The notes: generated by a model from the letters alone, not told the origin. DNA of 10,825 nucleotides from Bordetella parapertussis (GCA_945867725.1 CAMBJI010000043.1:1-10825); one strand, 5' to 3'. Shown: positions 1 through 8,325, counted from the first letter of the stretch. Numbers and translations are program-made.

Positions 1-1375
1 AAACCGTTTGCATGCAGCCCGGCGGCAGCGGACCTTCGATGACGAGTACGCCTTTTTCATTGTCACCACAGAGTTCGCCTGTCGCTTCATTAAGCAGCTT
101 TAGCTTGTATCCTGGCATGGGCACGCCTGGGCTACCCAGTCGCGTGGGCTTGTCTTCGAGTCCTTTTGCAATTGACAGTACAGGCCAGCCGGTCTCGGTC
201 TGCCAGTAGTTGTCGATGATGCTCACGCCCAGCTCTCCGGCGATCCACGCGGAGGTCGATTCGTCCAGCGGCTCTCCCGCAAGATAGAGGGCCTTGAGCG
301 ATGAGACATCATGCTGTTTCATCAATTCGGGTGGCTGCTTTTTCAGTACACGAACTGCGGTCGGCGCAGAGAACATGCGCGTGACCTTATGTTTTTCAAC
401 GATCTGCCACCAGATACTGGCGTCAGGCCGCAGCGGTGTGCCCTCGTACAGTACCGTCGCCATGCCAGCAATCAGCGGCCCATAAACAATGTAGGAGTGC
501 CCGACAACCCAGCCGATGTCAGAGGTCGAGAAATACGTTTCGCCCGGCTTACCTTCAAAAATGTATTCCATCGACGCGGCCAATGCGACGGCATAGCCAC
601 CGACATCGCGTTGAACACCTTTGGGACGACCGGTGGTGCCGGAGGTGTACAAGATATAGGAGATATCCTCCGATGCCAGCCAAGTCACTGGTACATGAGC
701 ATGCATGTGTTGTTCACGCAGAGATACGTAGTCGACATCACGACCGGCAACCATCTCCATCGCAACGCGTTTGCGATCGACCAGCAGCACGTGTGCGGGT
801 TTATGCGCAGACAATGTAATCGCCTGATCCAGCAGCGGCTTATAGGGCACGGGTTTGCCGCCACGCGAACCGGCATCTGCAGAGACGATCAATTTAGGCT
901 GCGCATCTTCTATGCGCGTTGCCAGACTGTTGGATGCAAAACCGCCAAAGACCACGGAGTGAATGGCACCAATGCGCGCACAGGCGAGCATCGCAAACAC
1001 GGCTTCGACGATCATAGGCATGTAGATCAGTACCGTGTCACCCTTGACCACACCCAGCGACTGCATGATCGCCGCCATGCGCTCGACTTCGGCCTGCAAC
1101 TCTTTGAAGCTCCAGGTTTTCTCGGCGGGCGAGCCATCAGGTGTTTCGGTGGTGATCGCAATCAGCGCTGTCTGTTCACCCTGACGCGATGCCCAGCGAT
1201 CAACGGCGTTATGACAGAGATTTGTTTGACCACCGACGAACCAGTTCGCAAAAGGCGGACGGGAATAATCCAGCACTTGACTGAAAGGTGTATGCCAGTC
1301 GATGCGCTGAGCTTCCTTGCGCCAGAAGCTCTCCGGATCTTCAATCGACGTCCGATGGAAATCTGCGTAGTTCAT
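1..1375 (-). CDS. prpE: Propionyl-CoA synthetase PrpE (5' part, cut by window edge)
   Basis: ATP-dependent acyl-CoA synthetase that converts propionate, CoA and ATP to propionyl-CoA, the entry step of the methylcitrate cycle; cytoplasmic. Reading the minus strand from ATG at 1375 gives 458 uninterrupted codons to the window edge. The start MNYADFHRTSIEDPESFW is typical of PrpE. Visible landmarks: SRGGK near residues 170-174 (CoA-binding loop of the ACS family), the P-loop YTSGTTGRPKG at 243-253, and NYWQTETGWP at 389-398, where acetyl-CoA synthetases as I recall have WWQTETGG. The family is about 630 residues, so the C-terminal domain with the catalytic, acetylatable lysine lies outside the window. 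A GAGGAG ribosome site at 1382-1387 supports the start. It is the last visible gene of the operon, 79 bases after prpF. Acetyl-CoA synthetase is the alternative; the context and N-terminus favour PrpE. Confidence 0.93.
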   Translation of the reverse strand, partial: MNYADFHRTSIEDPESFWRKEAQRIDWHTPFSQVLDYSRPPFANWFVGGQTNLCHNAVDRWASRQGEQTALIAITTETPDGSPAEKTWSFKELQAEVERMAAIMQSLGVVKGDTVLIYMPMIVEAVFAMLACARIGAIHSVVFGGFASNSLATRIEDAQPKLIVSADAGSRGGKPVPYKPLLDQAITLSAHKPAHVLLVDRKRVAMEMVAGRDVDYVSLREQHMHAHVPVTWLASEDISYILYTSGTTGRPKGVQRDVGGYAVALAASMEYIFEGKPGETYFSTSDIGWVVGHSYIVYGPLIAGMATVLYEGTPLRPDASIWWQIVEKHKVTRMFSAPTAVRVLKKQPPELMKQHDVSSLKALYLAGEPLDESTSAWIAGELGVSIIDNYWQTETGWPVLSIAKGLEDKPTRLGSPGVPMPGYKLKLLNEATGELCGDNEKGVLVIEGPLPPGCMQTV

Positions 1376-1454
1376 CGTGCGCTCCTCACGTATTTCTTCT
1401 TTGGGTGGCGCTTGTAACCAGCACCTGTTTATTTTTCAGATTCTCTATCAAAAC

Positions 1455-2645
1455 TCAAAATGCGTCACCGAGTATGCAAACCCAGCCTTCCATCAGCACA
1501 CGCGCACTGCGACTCATGATGGCTTTGGTGACACGCCACTCACCATTCACTTCGGTGGCTTGCGCACCTACGCGCAAAGTTCCGGAGGGATGACCAAAGC
1601 GCACTGCCTCGCGCGCACTACCACCGGCGGCTGTGTTCACCAGCGTACCGGGTATGGCAGCGGCAGTACCAATCGCAACGGCCGCCGTTCCCATCATCGC
1701 ATGATGCAGTTTACCCATGGACAGCGCACGCACCAGCAGATCAATACTGCCCGCCTCGACCTTTTTACCGCTAGAGGCTTGATAACCCGCTGGCTTAGCA
1801 ACGAAAGCGACCTTGGGTGTGTGCTGACGATTGGCAGCTTCATCGAGCGATTTGATCAATCCCATCCGTAGCGCACCATGGGCGCGTATGGTTTCAAACA
1901 TCGCTAGCGCTTTAGCGTCACCGTTGATCGCGTCCTGCAATTCGGTACCCGTGTAGCCGATGGCGTCGGCATTCACAAAGACGGTCGGTATGCCGGCATT
2001 GATCATCGTGGCCTTGAGCACGCCCACACCCGGCACATCGAGATCATCGACCAACTGACCGGTGGGGAACATAGCGCCCCCTGCTCCGTCTTCATCCGCT
2101 GCAGGATCCATGAATTCGAGCTGCACTTCGGCTGCCGGAAATGTCACGCCATCCAATTCAAAATCACCCGTCTCCTGCACGGCACCATTCGTCATCGGTA
2201 CATGCGCAATGATGGTCTTGCCGATATTTGCCTGCCAGATGCGCACGACAGCAATGCCATCACGCGGCACGCGCGATGCATCAATCAGGCCATGACTGAT
2301 CGCAAAAGGACCCACGGCCGCTGAAAGATTGCCGCAGTTGCCGCTCCAATCAACAAAGGCCTGATCGATGGATACCTGACCAAACAGGTAATCGACATCG
2401 TGATCTGCCTTTGTGCTTTTTGACAGGATGACGGTCTTGCTGGTGCTGGAAGTGGCACCGCCCATGCCATCGATCTGCTTGCCGTAGGGATCGGGGCTGC
2501 CGATGACGCGCAAGAGCAGTTTGTCACGCGCAGGGCCAGGCGTCTGTGCTGACTGGGGCAAGTCCTGGAGATGGAAAAAAACACCTTTGCTGGTGCCGCC
2601 GCGCATGTAGGTGGCGGGGATTTTGATTTGTGGTGGGTGGGACAT
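1455..2645 (-). CDS. prpF: 2-methylaconitate cis-trans isomerase PrpF
   Basis: Isomerase of the diaminopimelate-epimerase fold that works with AcnD. It converts the 2-methylaconitate isomer released by AcnD into 2-methyl-cis-aconitate for rehydration by an aconitase. The protein is 396 residues, full family length, with the characteristic start IPATYMRGGTSKGVFF. It keeps GGATSSTSK (Lys70) and DWSGNCGN (Cys104), which by position should correspond to the catalytic Lys73 and Cys107 reported for Shewanella PrpF; the offset is my alignment by eye. The start is supported by an AAAGGT ribosome site at 2651-2656. It lies downstream of acnD, the usual partner order, but separated from it by 521 bases of repeats instead of a short gap. 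The reading frame is intact. Confidence 0.95.
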   Translation of the reverse strand: MSHPPQIKIPATYMRGGTSKGVFFHLQDLPQSAQTPGPARDKLLLRVIGSPDPYGKQIDGMGGATSSTSKTVILSKSTKADHDVDYLFGQVSIDQAFVDWSGNCGNLSAAVGPFAISHGLIDASRVPRDGIAVVRIWQANIGKTIIAHVPMTNGAVQETGDFELDGVTFPAAEVQLEFMDPAADEDGAGGAMFPTGQLVDDLDVPGVGVLKATMINAGIPTVFVNADAIGYTGTELQDAINGDAKALAMFETIRAHGALRMGLIKSLDEAANRQHTPKVAFVAKPAGYQASSGKKVEAGSIDLLVRALSMGKLHHAMMGTAAVAIGTAAAIPGTLVNTAAGGSAREAVRFGHPSGTLRVGAQATEVNGEWRVTKAIMSRSARVLMEGWVCILGDAF

Positions 2646-3166
2646 GGTTTACCTTTGTATCTTGTGTAGTGGTTCACAACGAACGCCGCTGGATCCCGGC
2701 TTTCGCCGGGATGACGAATTAAAGGCCGTGAGACGCATCACTTTTCCCAGTCTTGTATGGGGATGACTAATCGAGGGCCGCTTGACGCGTCACTTTCCTC
2801 CGCCTTGTATGGGGATGACAAATGAGAGCCCGCCGGCCGCATAACTGCCCCTCCGCCTAATACTGATATGACGAATCGAGGCCTACAGCCCCCAAACGGT
2901 CATCCCAGCGAAAGCTGGGATCCAGTGCCTTTCGTTGCGCACCTGAAAAAATTATTACTCGAGAACTTAAACTACTGAATTCAAGACTGGATCCCAGCTT
3001 TCGCTGGGATGACGGTGGTAATTCTACGGTCGACTCACCAGCTACCGTCATCACCTGCATGTGATGACTGCTGCGTGGGCGTATCGCATCCGATCCGAAT
3101 TCCCCACTCGCTCCCAGCGAAAACTGGGATCCAGTGTCTTTCTCTCTCATTCAGCTTTCAGACGTC
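2646..3166. repeat. Repeat-filled acnD-prpF intergenic block
   Basis: A 521-base gap with no credible gene. It holds four copies of a palindromic repeat: forward at 2689-2715 and 2987-3013, reverse at 2899-2925 and 3111-3134 (the last lacks the terminal GTCA). Full copies are 27 bases: CTGGATCCCRGC, a TTTCG centre, and GCYGGGATGAC. The order is forward, reverse, forward, reverse, so the CTGGATCC ends point outward in each pair. Similarity extends past the core: AAAGACACTGGATCC is seen in the reverse copy at 3111 and AAAGACGCTGGATCC in the copy at 5822. The outer copies begin 43 bases before prpF and end 32 bases after acnD, so the block fills nearly all the gap. The reading frames across it are made of the repeats and resemble no protein I know. 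It looks like a REP/MITE-type family; as RNA each copy would form a hairpin. Confidence 0.85.
2708..2890. repeat. Degenerate tandem repeat, period 52-53 bases, about 3.5 units
   Basis: The motif ATGACNAAT recurs at 2711, 2763, 2815 and 2868, spacings of 52, 52 and 53 bases. Units one and two agree at about 40 of 52 positions by eye, sharing GGCCG, GACGC, TCACTTT and CTTGTATGGGGATGAC. Units three and four are more diverged. The first unit begins inside the 3' end of the palindromic repeat at 2689-2715, so the array seems to have grown from that repeat's edge. No function is visible. Confidence 0.75.
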
Positions 3167-5758
3167 TTACGCCGCCTTCGCCGACGCAAGAAAATCCTGC
3201 GCGAAGCGCTGCAGCACACCACCAGCATCATAAATCGATAGCTCTTCATCACTGTCGAGTCGACACGTCACTGGCACCTCTAGCTTCTCGCCGTTCTTGC
3301 GATGAATGACCAGTGTCAGATCAGCACGCGGTTTGCGCTCACCGATCACATCATAGGTTTCGGTGCCATCTATGCCGAGCGTCTTGCGGTTCACGCCAGG
3401 TTTGAATTCCAGCGGCATCACGCCCATACCAATCAGATTGGTGCGATGAATACGCTCGAATCCTTCGGCAGCAATCGCTTCAACACCGGCGAGCCGCACA
3501 CCTTTCGCTGCCCAGTCACGCGATGAGCCCTGACCGTAATCGGCACCTGCAATGATGATCAGTGGCTGCTTGCGCTCCATATACGTTTCAATCGCTTCCC
3601 ACATGCGCGTGACCTTGCCTTCGGGCTCAACGCGCGCGAGTGATCCTTTTTTGATCTTGCCGTCGACCACACACATTTCATTCGTCAAGGTTGGGTTCGC
3701 AAAGGTCGCGCGCTGTGCGGTGAGATGATCACCACGATGCGTTGCATAAGAATTGAAATCTTCTTCAGGCAGACCCATCTTCGCCAGGTACTCACCGGCT
3801 GCGCTGTCGAGCATGATTGCATTCGATGGTGACAAGTGATCGGTGGTGATGTTGTCACCCAATACTGCCAGCGGCCGCATGCCTTTCATCGTTCGCTCAC
3901 CTGCCAGCGCGCCTTCCCAATAGGGTGGGCGGCGAATGTAAGTTGACTGAGCACGCCAATCGTACAAGGGATTCACCTTGGTGCCGCTGTCGGCCTGTAT
4001 CCCAAACATGGGCTCATACACTTGACGGAAGTGCTGAGGCTTGACGCTGGATTTGACGATCGCATCAATTTCTTCATCGGTAGGCCAGATATCCTTGAGG
4101 CGAATCTCTTTGCCATCTGCTACGGTCAGCACATCTTTTTCGATGTCAAAACGAATCGTGCCTGCGATCGCATAAGCGACCACCAACGGCGGCGATGCAA
4201 GGAAGGCCTGCTTTGCATAAGGATGAATGCGGCCATCAAAATTACGATTGCCCGAGAGGACTGCGGTTGCATATAAATCGCGATCGATAATCTCTTGCTG
4301 TATCTTCGGATCAAGTGCACCGGACATACCATTGCAGGACGTGCAGGCATATGCCACCACGCCAAAGCCCAACTTCTCCAGATCGCCCATCAGACCGGCT
4401 TCTTCCAGATACAGCGTCACTGCTTTTGATCCGGGTGCGAGTGAAGATTTCACCCAGGGCTTGCGGGTCAGGCCGAGCTTGTTTGCGTTGCGCGCGAGCA
4501 GCGCAGCAGCGATCACGTTGCGCGGGTTGGAGGTGTTGGTGCAGCTGGTAATAGCGGCGATGATCACCGCGCCATCCGGCATCTGGCCTGGGACATCTTG
4601 CCATGCGCTGGCAATACCTTTCGCCGCAAGATCCGAGGTGGCTACACGTGCATGCGGATTGGACGGACCGGCCATGTTACGTACAACGGAGGACAAATCA
4701 AATGTCAGTACACGTTCATATTCAACGTTGGACAAACTGTCTGCCCACAGGCCGGCAGTTTTTGCATACGTTTCCACCAGCGCGACCTGTTCATCAGCGC
4801 GGCCCGTGAGCTTCAGGTATTGAATCGTCTGCTCGTCGATCGAAAACATCGCAGCAGTCGCGCCATATTCCGGCGCCATGTTGGAGATGGTCGCGCGATC
4901 GCCGAGTGTGAGCGCACGCGCACCGACGCCGTAAAACTCGAGATAAGCACCGACCACTTTGGATTGACGCAGAAACTCGGTCAGCGCCAGCACGATGTCA
5001 GTGGCAGTAATGCCCGGCTGCGGCTTACCGGATAAATCGACACCAATGATGTCGGGCAGACGCATCCACGATGCGCGGCCAAGCATGACGTTTTCTGCCT
5101 CCAAGCCGCCAACGCCGATGGCGATGACGCCCAACGCATCGATATGGGGTGTATGGCTGTCGGTACCAACGCAGGTATCAGGAAAGGCCAGGCCCCGCTG
5201 TGACTGTATGACGGGCGACATGCGCTCGAGATTGATCTGGTGCATTATGCCGTTCCCTGGCGGGATCACATCGACATTCCTGAATGCGTGCTTGGTCCAG
5301 TTGATGAAGTCGAAGCGATCTTCATTACGTCGGTCTTCAATCGCTCGGTTTTTCTCGAAAGCCTGAGGATCAAAACCACCGCACTCTACGGACAGTGAGT
5401 GATCAACAATCAGCTGCACAGGTACCACCGGATTAACTTTCGCAGGATCGCCACCCTGATCGGCGATCGCATCTCGCAAACCTGCTAAATCGACGAGCGC
5501 GGTCTGACCCAGAATGTCGTGACACACCACGCGCGCCGGAAACCAGGGAAAGTCACGCTCGCGCTTGCGTTCAATTAGCTGTCCGAGTGATTCGGTCAGG
5601 GTTGCGGGATCGCAGCGGCGCACGAGGTTTTCGGCAAGCACGCGCGAGGTATACGGCAGCTTGTCGTAGGCGCCGGGTTGAATCGCCTCGACTGCAGCTC
5701 TTGCATCAAAGTAGTCGAGCTGGGTTCCGGGGAGGGATTTGCGGTGGGCAGTGTTCAT
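3167..5758 (-). CDS. acnD: Fe-S 2-methylcitrate dehydratase AcnD
   Basis: Aconitase-family [4Fe-4S] enzyme that dehydrates 2-methylcitrate and, with PrpF, replaces the cofactor-free PrpD. The 863 residues match the AcnD length. The N-terminus RKSLPGTQLDYFDARAAV is characteristic of AcnD and distinguishes it from housekeeping AcnA. The cluster ligands are present: Cys406 in SCTNTSNP and Cys472/Cys475 in ACTSCNG. GTDSHTPHIDALG at 198-210 and the C-terminal swivel-domain motif GADYGQGSSRDWAAKG at 738-753 are intact. The start at 5758 fits the family N-terminus, but no clear Shine-Dalgarno sequence precedes it (CTCACCTGATCCAACT directly upstream). It is third in the operon and flanked on both sides by repeat blocks, 417 bases from prpC and 521 from prpF. 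No frameshift or missing key residue was seen. Confidence 0.95.
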   Translation of the reverse strand: MNTAHRKSLPGTQLDYFDARAAVEAIQPGAYDKLPYTSRVLAENLVRRCDPATLTESLGQLIERKRERDFPWFPARVVCHDILGQTALVDLAGLRDAIADQGGDPAKVNPVVPVQLIVDHSLSVECGGFDPQAFEKNRAIEDRRNEDRFDFINWTKHAFRNVDVIPPGNGIMHQINLERMSPVIQSQRGLAFPDTCVGTDSHTPHIDALGVIAIGVGGLEAENVMLGRASWMRLPDIIGVDLSGKPQPGITATDIVLALTEFLRQSKVVGAYLEFYGVGARALTLGDRATISNMAPEYGATAAMFSIDEQTIQYLKLTGRADEQVALVETYAKTAGLWADSLSNVEYERVLTFDLSSVVRNMAGPSNPHARVATSDLAAKGIASAWQDVPGQMPDGAVIIAAITSCTNTSNPRNVIAAALLARNANKLGLTRKPWVKSSLAPGSKAVTLYLEEAGLMGDLEKLGFGVVAYACTSCNGMSGALDPKIQQEIIDRDLYATAVLSGNRNFDGRIHPYAKQAFLASPPLVVAYAIAGTIRFDIEKDVLTVADGKEIRLKDIWPTDEEIDAIVKSSVKPQHFRQVYEPMFGIQADSGTKVNPLYDWRAQSTYIRRPPYWEGALAGERTMKGMRPLAVLGDNITTDHLSPSNAIMLDSAAGEYLAKMGLPEEDFNSYATHRGDHLTAQRATFANPTLTNEMCVVDGKIKKGSLARVEPEGKVTRMWEAIETYMERKQPLIIIAGADYGQGSSRDWAAKGVRLAGVEAIAAEGFERIHRTNLIGMGVMPLEFKPGVNRKTLGIDGTETYDVIGERKPRADLTLVIHRKNGEKLEVPVTCRLDSDEELSIYDAGGVLQRFAQDFLASAKAA

Positions 5759-6020
5759 AGTTGGATCAGGTGAGTTTCTGTCAGAGATATTTTGATGGGT
5801 TGAGCCTTGCTGCGAAAGACGCTGGATCCCGGCTTTCGCCGGGATGACAATTTTGAGGTCAGCAGTTCTTACAACGCTATCCTGATGCAGGTCGAGCCAG
5901 AAAATTAGAAACTTATACGTTGCACCTGCAGCGGCGATCTGGCTTGCCAGACATACCTTGGCCCCTAGGAAGATACAGCGACATTCGAATCTCCAATGAC
6001 TCGCCGAGAGTTTTCAGCTT

Positions 6021-6086
6021 AACTTAGTGACATTAGACTTTTAACTTAGTGGCATTAGACTTTTAACTGCGTGGCATTAGGCTTTT
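6021..6086. repeat. 22-base tandem repeat, three copies
   Basis: Three contiguous units at 6021-6042, 6043-6064 and 6065-6086 with an exact 22-base period. Units one and two differ at one position (AACTTAGTGACATTAG versus AACTTAGTGGCATTAG, both followed by ACTTTT). Unit three has AACTGCG and ends GGCTTTT, running straight into a partial palindromic repeat. Read on the operon's strand, the first two units contain TCTAATG, which resembles a -10 box, but no matching -35 box was found. Function is unknown. Confidence 0.85.
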
Positions 6087-6127
6087 GCCGGGATGACATT
6101 TTAAAAACTGTTGGCCTCAAAATTGTC

Positions 6128-6147
6128 ACCCCGGCGCAGGCCGGGGT
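6128..6147 (-). terminator. Possible terminator/attenuator hairpin after prpC
   Basis: Within the reverse repeat copy, an 8-base perfect stem (ACCCCGGC/GCCGGGGT, 4-base loop) lies 28 bases past the prpC stop and is followed on the operon strand by GACAATTTT. The short T-run is weak, so partial termination or mRNA 3'-end protection of prpBC is as likely as true termination. Confidence 0.4.
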
Positions 6148-6175
6148 CCAGCGTCTTTATTTCCGCTACAACAAA

Positions 6176-7330
6176 TTACTTGCGCTTAGCGATAGGCACA
6201 AACTTTAGATTTTCCGGTCCCACATAATTAGCACTCGGGCGAATGATCTTGTTATCAATACGCTGTTCGATGATGTGTGCTGCCCAACCCGACGTACGCG
6301 AAATAACAAACAAAGGCGTGAACATCGCGGTAGGCACACCCATCATGTGATAAGACACGGCCGAGAACCAATCAAGATTGGGAAACATTTTTTTAGCTTC
6401 CCACATGACGGACTCGAGACGATCAGCGATATCAAACATTTTGGTCGAGCCAGCATCTTTAGACAGACGATGCGCAACTTCTTTGATGACCTTGTTGCGA
6501 GGATCGGAAATCGTGTAAACGGGATGACCAAAACCGATGATCACTTCCTTGTTTTCCACGCGCTTGCGGATATCGGCTTCTGCTTCATCCGGATTGTCAT
6601 AGCGCTTCTGAATCTCGAAGGCAACCTCATTGGCGCCACCATGCTTGGGACCGCGCAGCGCACCAATGGCACCTGTGATTGCTGAATACATATCCGATCC
6701 AGTGCCGGCGATAACGCGACCCGCGAAGGTGGATGCATTGAACTCGTGCTCTGCATACAGAATCAGCGAAGTGTGCATCGCCTTCTCCCACAATGCTGAT
6801 GGCGGCTTGCCATGCAGCAGGTGCAAGAAATGTCCGCCGATGGAATCATCATCGGTTTCTACTTCAATGCGCCTGCCATTGTGACTGTAGTGATACCAGT
6901 AGAGCAGCATGGAACCTAGCGAGGCCATCAGGCGATCGGCGATATCACGAGCGCCAGGTGTGCTGTGATCTTCTTTTTCTGGCAAGACGCAGCCCAGCGC
7001 CGAGACACCCGAGCGCATCACATCCATAGGATGCGAGGAGGCTGGCAGCCATTCCAGCACGGCTTTCACGTTCGCAGGAAGGCCACGCAGCGCCTTGAGT
7101 TTTTGCTTGTACGCATTCAGTTCGTCAGTCGTTGGCAGCTTGCCATGTACTAGCAGATGCGCGATCTCTTCGAATTCACAGGCGTCAGCGACATCGAGAA
7201 TGTCGTAGCCACGGTAGTGCAAATCATTGCCGGTCTTGCCGACCGTGCACAGCGCCGTATTACCTGCGGTGACGCCAGAAAGGGCGACTGATTTTTTTGG
7301 CTTGAAGCCGCTTGCTTGTTGTTCGCTCAT
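6176..7330 (-). CDS. prpC: 2-methylcitrate synthase PrpC
   Basis: Citrate-synthase-family enzyme condensing propionyl-CoA with oxaloacetate to 2-methylcitrate. With the start at 7330 the protein is 384 residues ([19 protein letters not shown]...), the usual PrpC length. The catalytic triad is visible: His230 in PKHGGANE, His269 in the GFGHPVY signature, and Asp320 in NLDWFS. The lysine-rich start and [12 protein letters not shown] are PrpC-like. The frame stays open 26 codons further upstream, to 7408, but that start would overlap prpB. The ATG at 7330 has an AGGAG ribosome site at 7338-7342 with 7-base spacing, so it is preferred. It sits 16 bases after prpB, which indicates cotranscription. 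A general citrate synthase (GltA) is less likely, being longer and usually not in this context. Confidence 0.95.
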   Translation of the reverse strand: MSEQQASGFKPKKSVALSGVTAGNTALCTVGKTGNDLHYRGYDILDVADACEFEEIAHLLVHGKLPTTDELNAYKQKLKALRGLPANVKAVLEWLPASSHPMDVMRSGVSALGCVLPEKEDHSTPGARDIADRLMASLGSMLLYWYHYSHNGRRIEVETDDDSIGGHFLHLLHGKPPSALWEKAMHTSLILYAEHEFNASTFAGRVIAGTGSDMYSAITGAIGALRGPKHGGANEVAFEIQKRYDNPDEAEADIRKRVENKEVIIGFGHPVYTISDPRNKVIKEVAHRLSKDAGSTKMFDIADRLESVMWEAKKMFPNLDWFSAVSYHMMGVPTAMFTPLFVISRTSGWAAHIIEQRIDNKIIRPSANYVGPENLKFVPIAKRK

Positions 7331-7346
7331 GAAGATGCTCCTGAAT

Positions 7347-8237
7347 TTACTTGGATTTTTGTTGTGCAAATAATGCGTCGAGCTTTTGCTCGAAATCGTG
7401 ATAACCAATACGGTCGTAGAGTTCCATACGCGTCTGCATGGTATCGACTACATTCTTTTGTGTACCTTCGCGGCGCACTGTCATGTAAACATTTTCTGCT
7501 GCTTTGTTCATCGCGCGGAATGCTGACAGCGGATAGAGGACGATGCCCACATCCGCAGTACGCAATTCATCGACGGTGTACAAAGGCGTGGAACCGAATT
7601 CGGTGATGTTGGCGAGAACAGGTACTTTCACCGCAGCAGCAAACTGTTTGTACATCGCCAGTTCGGTAATGGCCTCTGGGAAGATCATGTCGGCACCCGC
7701 TTCGGCACAGGCAACTGCGCGCTCCATCGCTGCCTCAAGACCTTCGACAGCGAGCGCATCAGTGCGCGCCATGATGACGAAATTTTCATCCGTACGTGCA
7801 TCAACTGCCGCTTTGACGCGATCAACCATTTCCTGCTTGCTGACGATTTCCTTGTTAGGACGATGACCACAACGCTTGGCACCCACCTGATCTTCGATAT
7901 GCATGGCGGCTGCGCCGAATTTGATCATCGACTTCACCGTGCGCGCGACGTTAAATGCCGATGAACCAAAACCGGTGTCGACATCCACCAAGAGGGGCAA
8001 ATCACAGACGTCGGTGATGCGACGCACATCGGTCAGCACATCATCGAGGTTGGAGATACCCAAATCGGGCAAACCGAGCGATCCAGCGGCAACGCCGCCG
8101 CCCGAGAGATAAATAGCGCGAAAACCCGCTCGCTTAGCTAACAAGGCGTGATTGGCATTGATGGCGCCGATGACTTGCAGCGGCGACTCTTCTTGGATCG
8201 CCTGCCGGAAGCGCGCGCCGGGTGATTGCATACTCAT
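7347..8237 (-). CDS. prpB: 2-methylisocitrate lyase PrpB
   Basis: Mg-dependent lyase of the isocitrate lyase/PEP mutase family that cleaves 2-methylisocitrate to pyruvate and succinate, the last step of the cycle. The protein is 296 residues, full length. The active-site residues fall at the same numbers as I recall for E. coli PrpB: Asp58 (LPDLG), Asp85 and Asp87 (VDVDTGFG), Glu115 (HIEDQ), and Lys121-Arg-Cys123-Gly-His (signature KRCGHRPNK). The start at 8237 is preceded by AGGAAT at 8243-8248; the Met at codon 3 (8231) is a possible alternative. It is the first gene of the operon, 46 bases or more downstream of a sigma-54 promoter and divergent from prpR. Confidence 0.96.
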   Translation of the reverse strand: MSMQSPGARFRQAIQEESPLQVIGAINANHALLAKRAGFRAIYLSGGGVAAGSLGLPDLGISNLDDVLTDVRRITDVCDLPLLVDVDTGFGSSAFNVARTVKSMIKFGAAAMHIEDQVGAKRCGHRPNKEIVSKQEMVDRVKAAVDARTDENFVIMARTDALAVEGLEAAMERAVACAEAGADMIFPEAITELAMYKQFAAAVKVPVLANITEFGSTPLYTVDELRTADVGIVLYPLSAFRAMNKAAENVYMTVRREGTQKNVVDTMQTRMELYDRIGYHDFEQKLDALFAQQKSK

Positions 8238-8287
8238 AAATGATTCCTGTCGTGGTCTGTTTCAGGTAAGGGATACGTGCGTTGTAT

Positions 8288-8303
8288 TGCAATCGGCATG
8301 CCA
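8288..8303 (-). promoter_or_regulatory. Sigma-54 (-24/-12) promoter for prpB
   Basis: The minus strand reads TGGCATGCCGATTGCA, against the sigma-54 consensus TGGCACG-N4-TTGCA: one mismatch in the -24 part and a full TTGCA at -12. The invariant GG and GC are separated by exactly 10 bases. Transcription would start near 8277, giving a prpB leader of about 40 bases. The neighbouring gene encodes a sigma-54 activator, which supports the call. Confidence 0.85.
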
Positions 8304-8325
8304 CAGGCATATTCGCCCGCAGCTC

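Larger units (their letters stand above)
5759..6175. repeat. Repeat-filled prpC-acnD intergenic block
   Basis: A 417-base gap without a gene. A forward palindromic repeat at 5822-5848 and a reverse copy at 6125-6151 (variant ACCCCGGC/GCCGGGGT stem) face each other as terminal inverted repeats of a unit of about 330 bases. The match extends outward as AAAGACGCTGGA on both sides. A partial forward copy (CTTTTGCCGGGATGAC) lies at 6082-6097. The interior 5849-6020 shows nothing recognisable. Only 63 bases remain before acnD and 24 after prpC. The layout suggests insertion of a non-autonomous MITE-like element; no target duplication was obvious. Confidence 0.82.

Noticed and set aside
311..1417. 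Long 368-codon open frame on the plus strand
   Set aside because: It lies antisense to prpE, whose own frame gives a clear family match. The composition (rich in His, Arg and Cys) is that of a reverse-frame shadow.
2689..3134. Possible CRISPR array
   Set aside because: Repeats alternate in orientation, spacing is irregular and no cas genes are present; this is a palindromic repeat family.
2857..3150. 97-codon minus-strand frame in the acnD-prpF gap
   Set aside because: It is built from the palindromic repeats (for example SSQRKLGSS and DPSFRWDDR, familiar translations of such repeats) and has no ribosome site or family likeness.
3009..3309. Plus-strand frames across the acnD 3' end
   Set aside because: They mix repeat sequence with antisense acnD; no coding signal of their own.
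4227..4823. 198-codon plus-strand frame inside acnD
   Set aside because: Antisense to the conserved Fe-S ligand region of AcnD; a shadow.
7331..7408. Upstream in-frame extension of prpC (26 more codons)
   Set aside because: It would overlap the end of prpB, has no ribosome site, and adds residues unlike PrpC; the ATG at 7330 has AGGAG at correct spacing.
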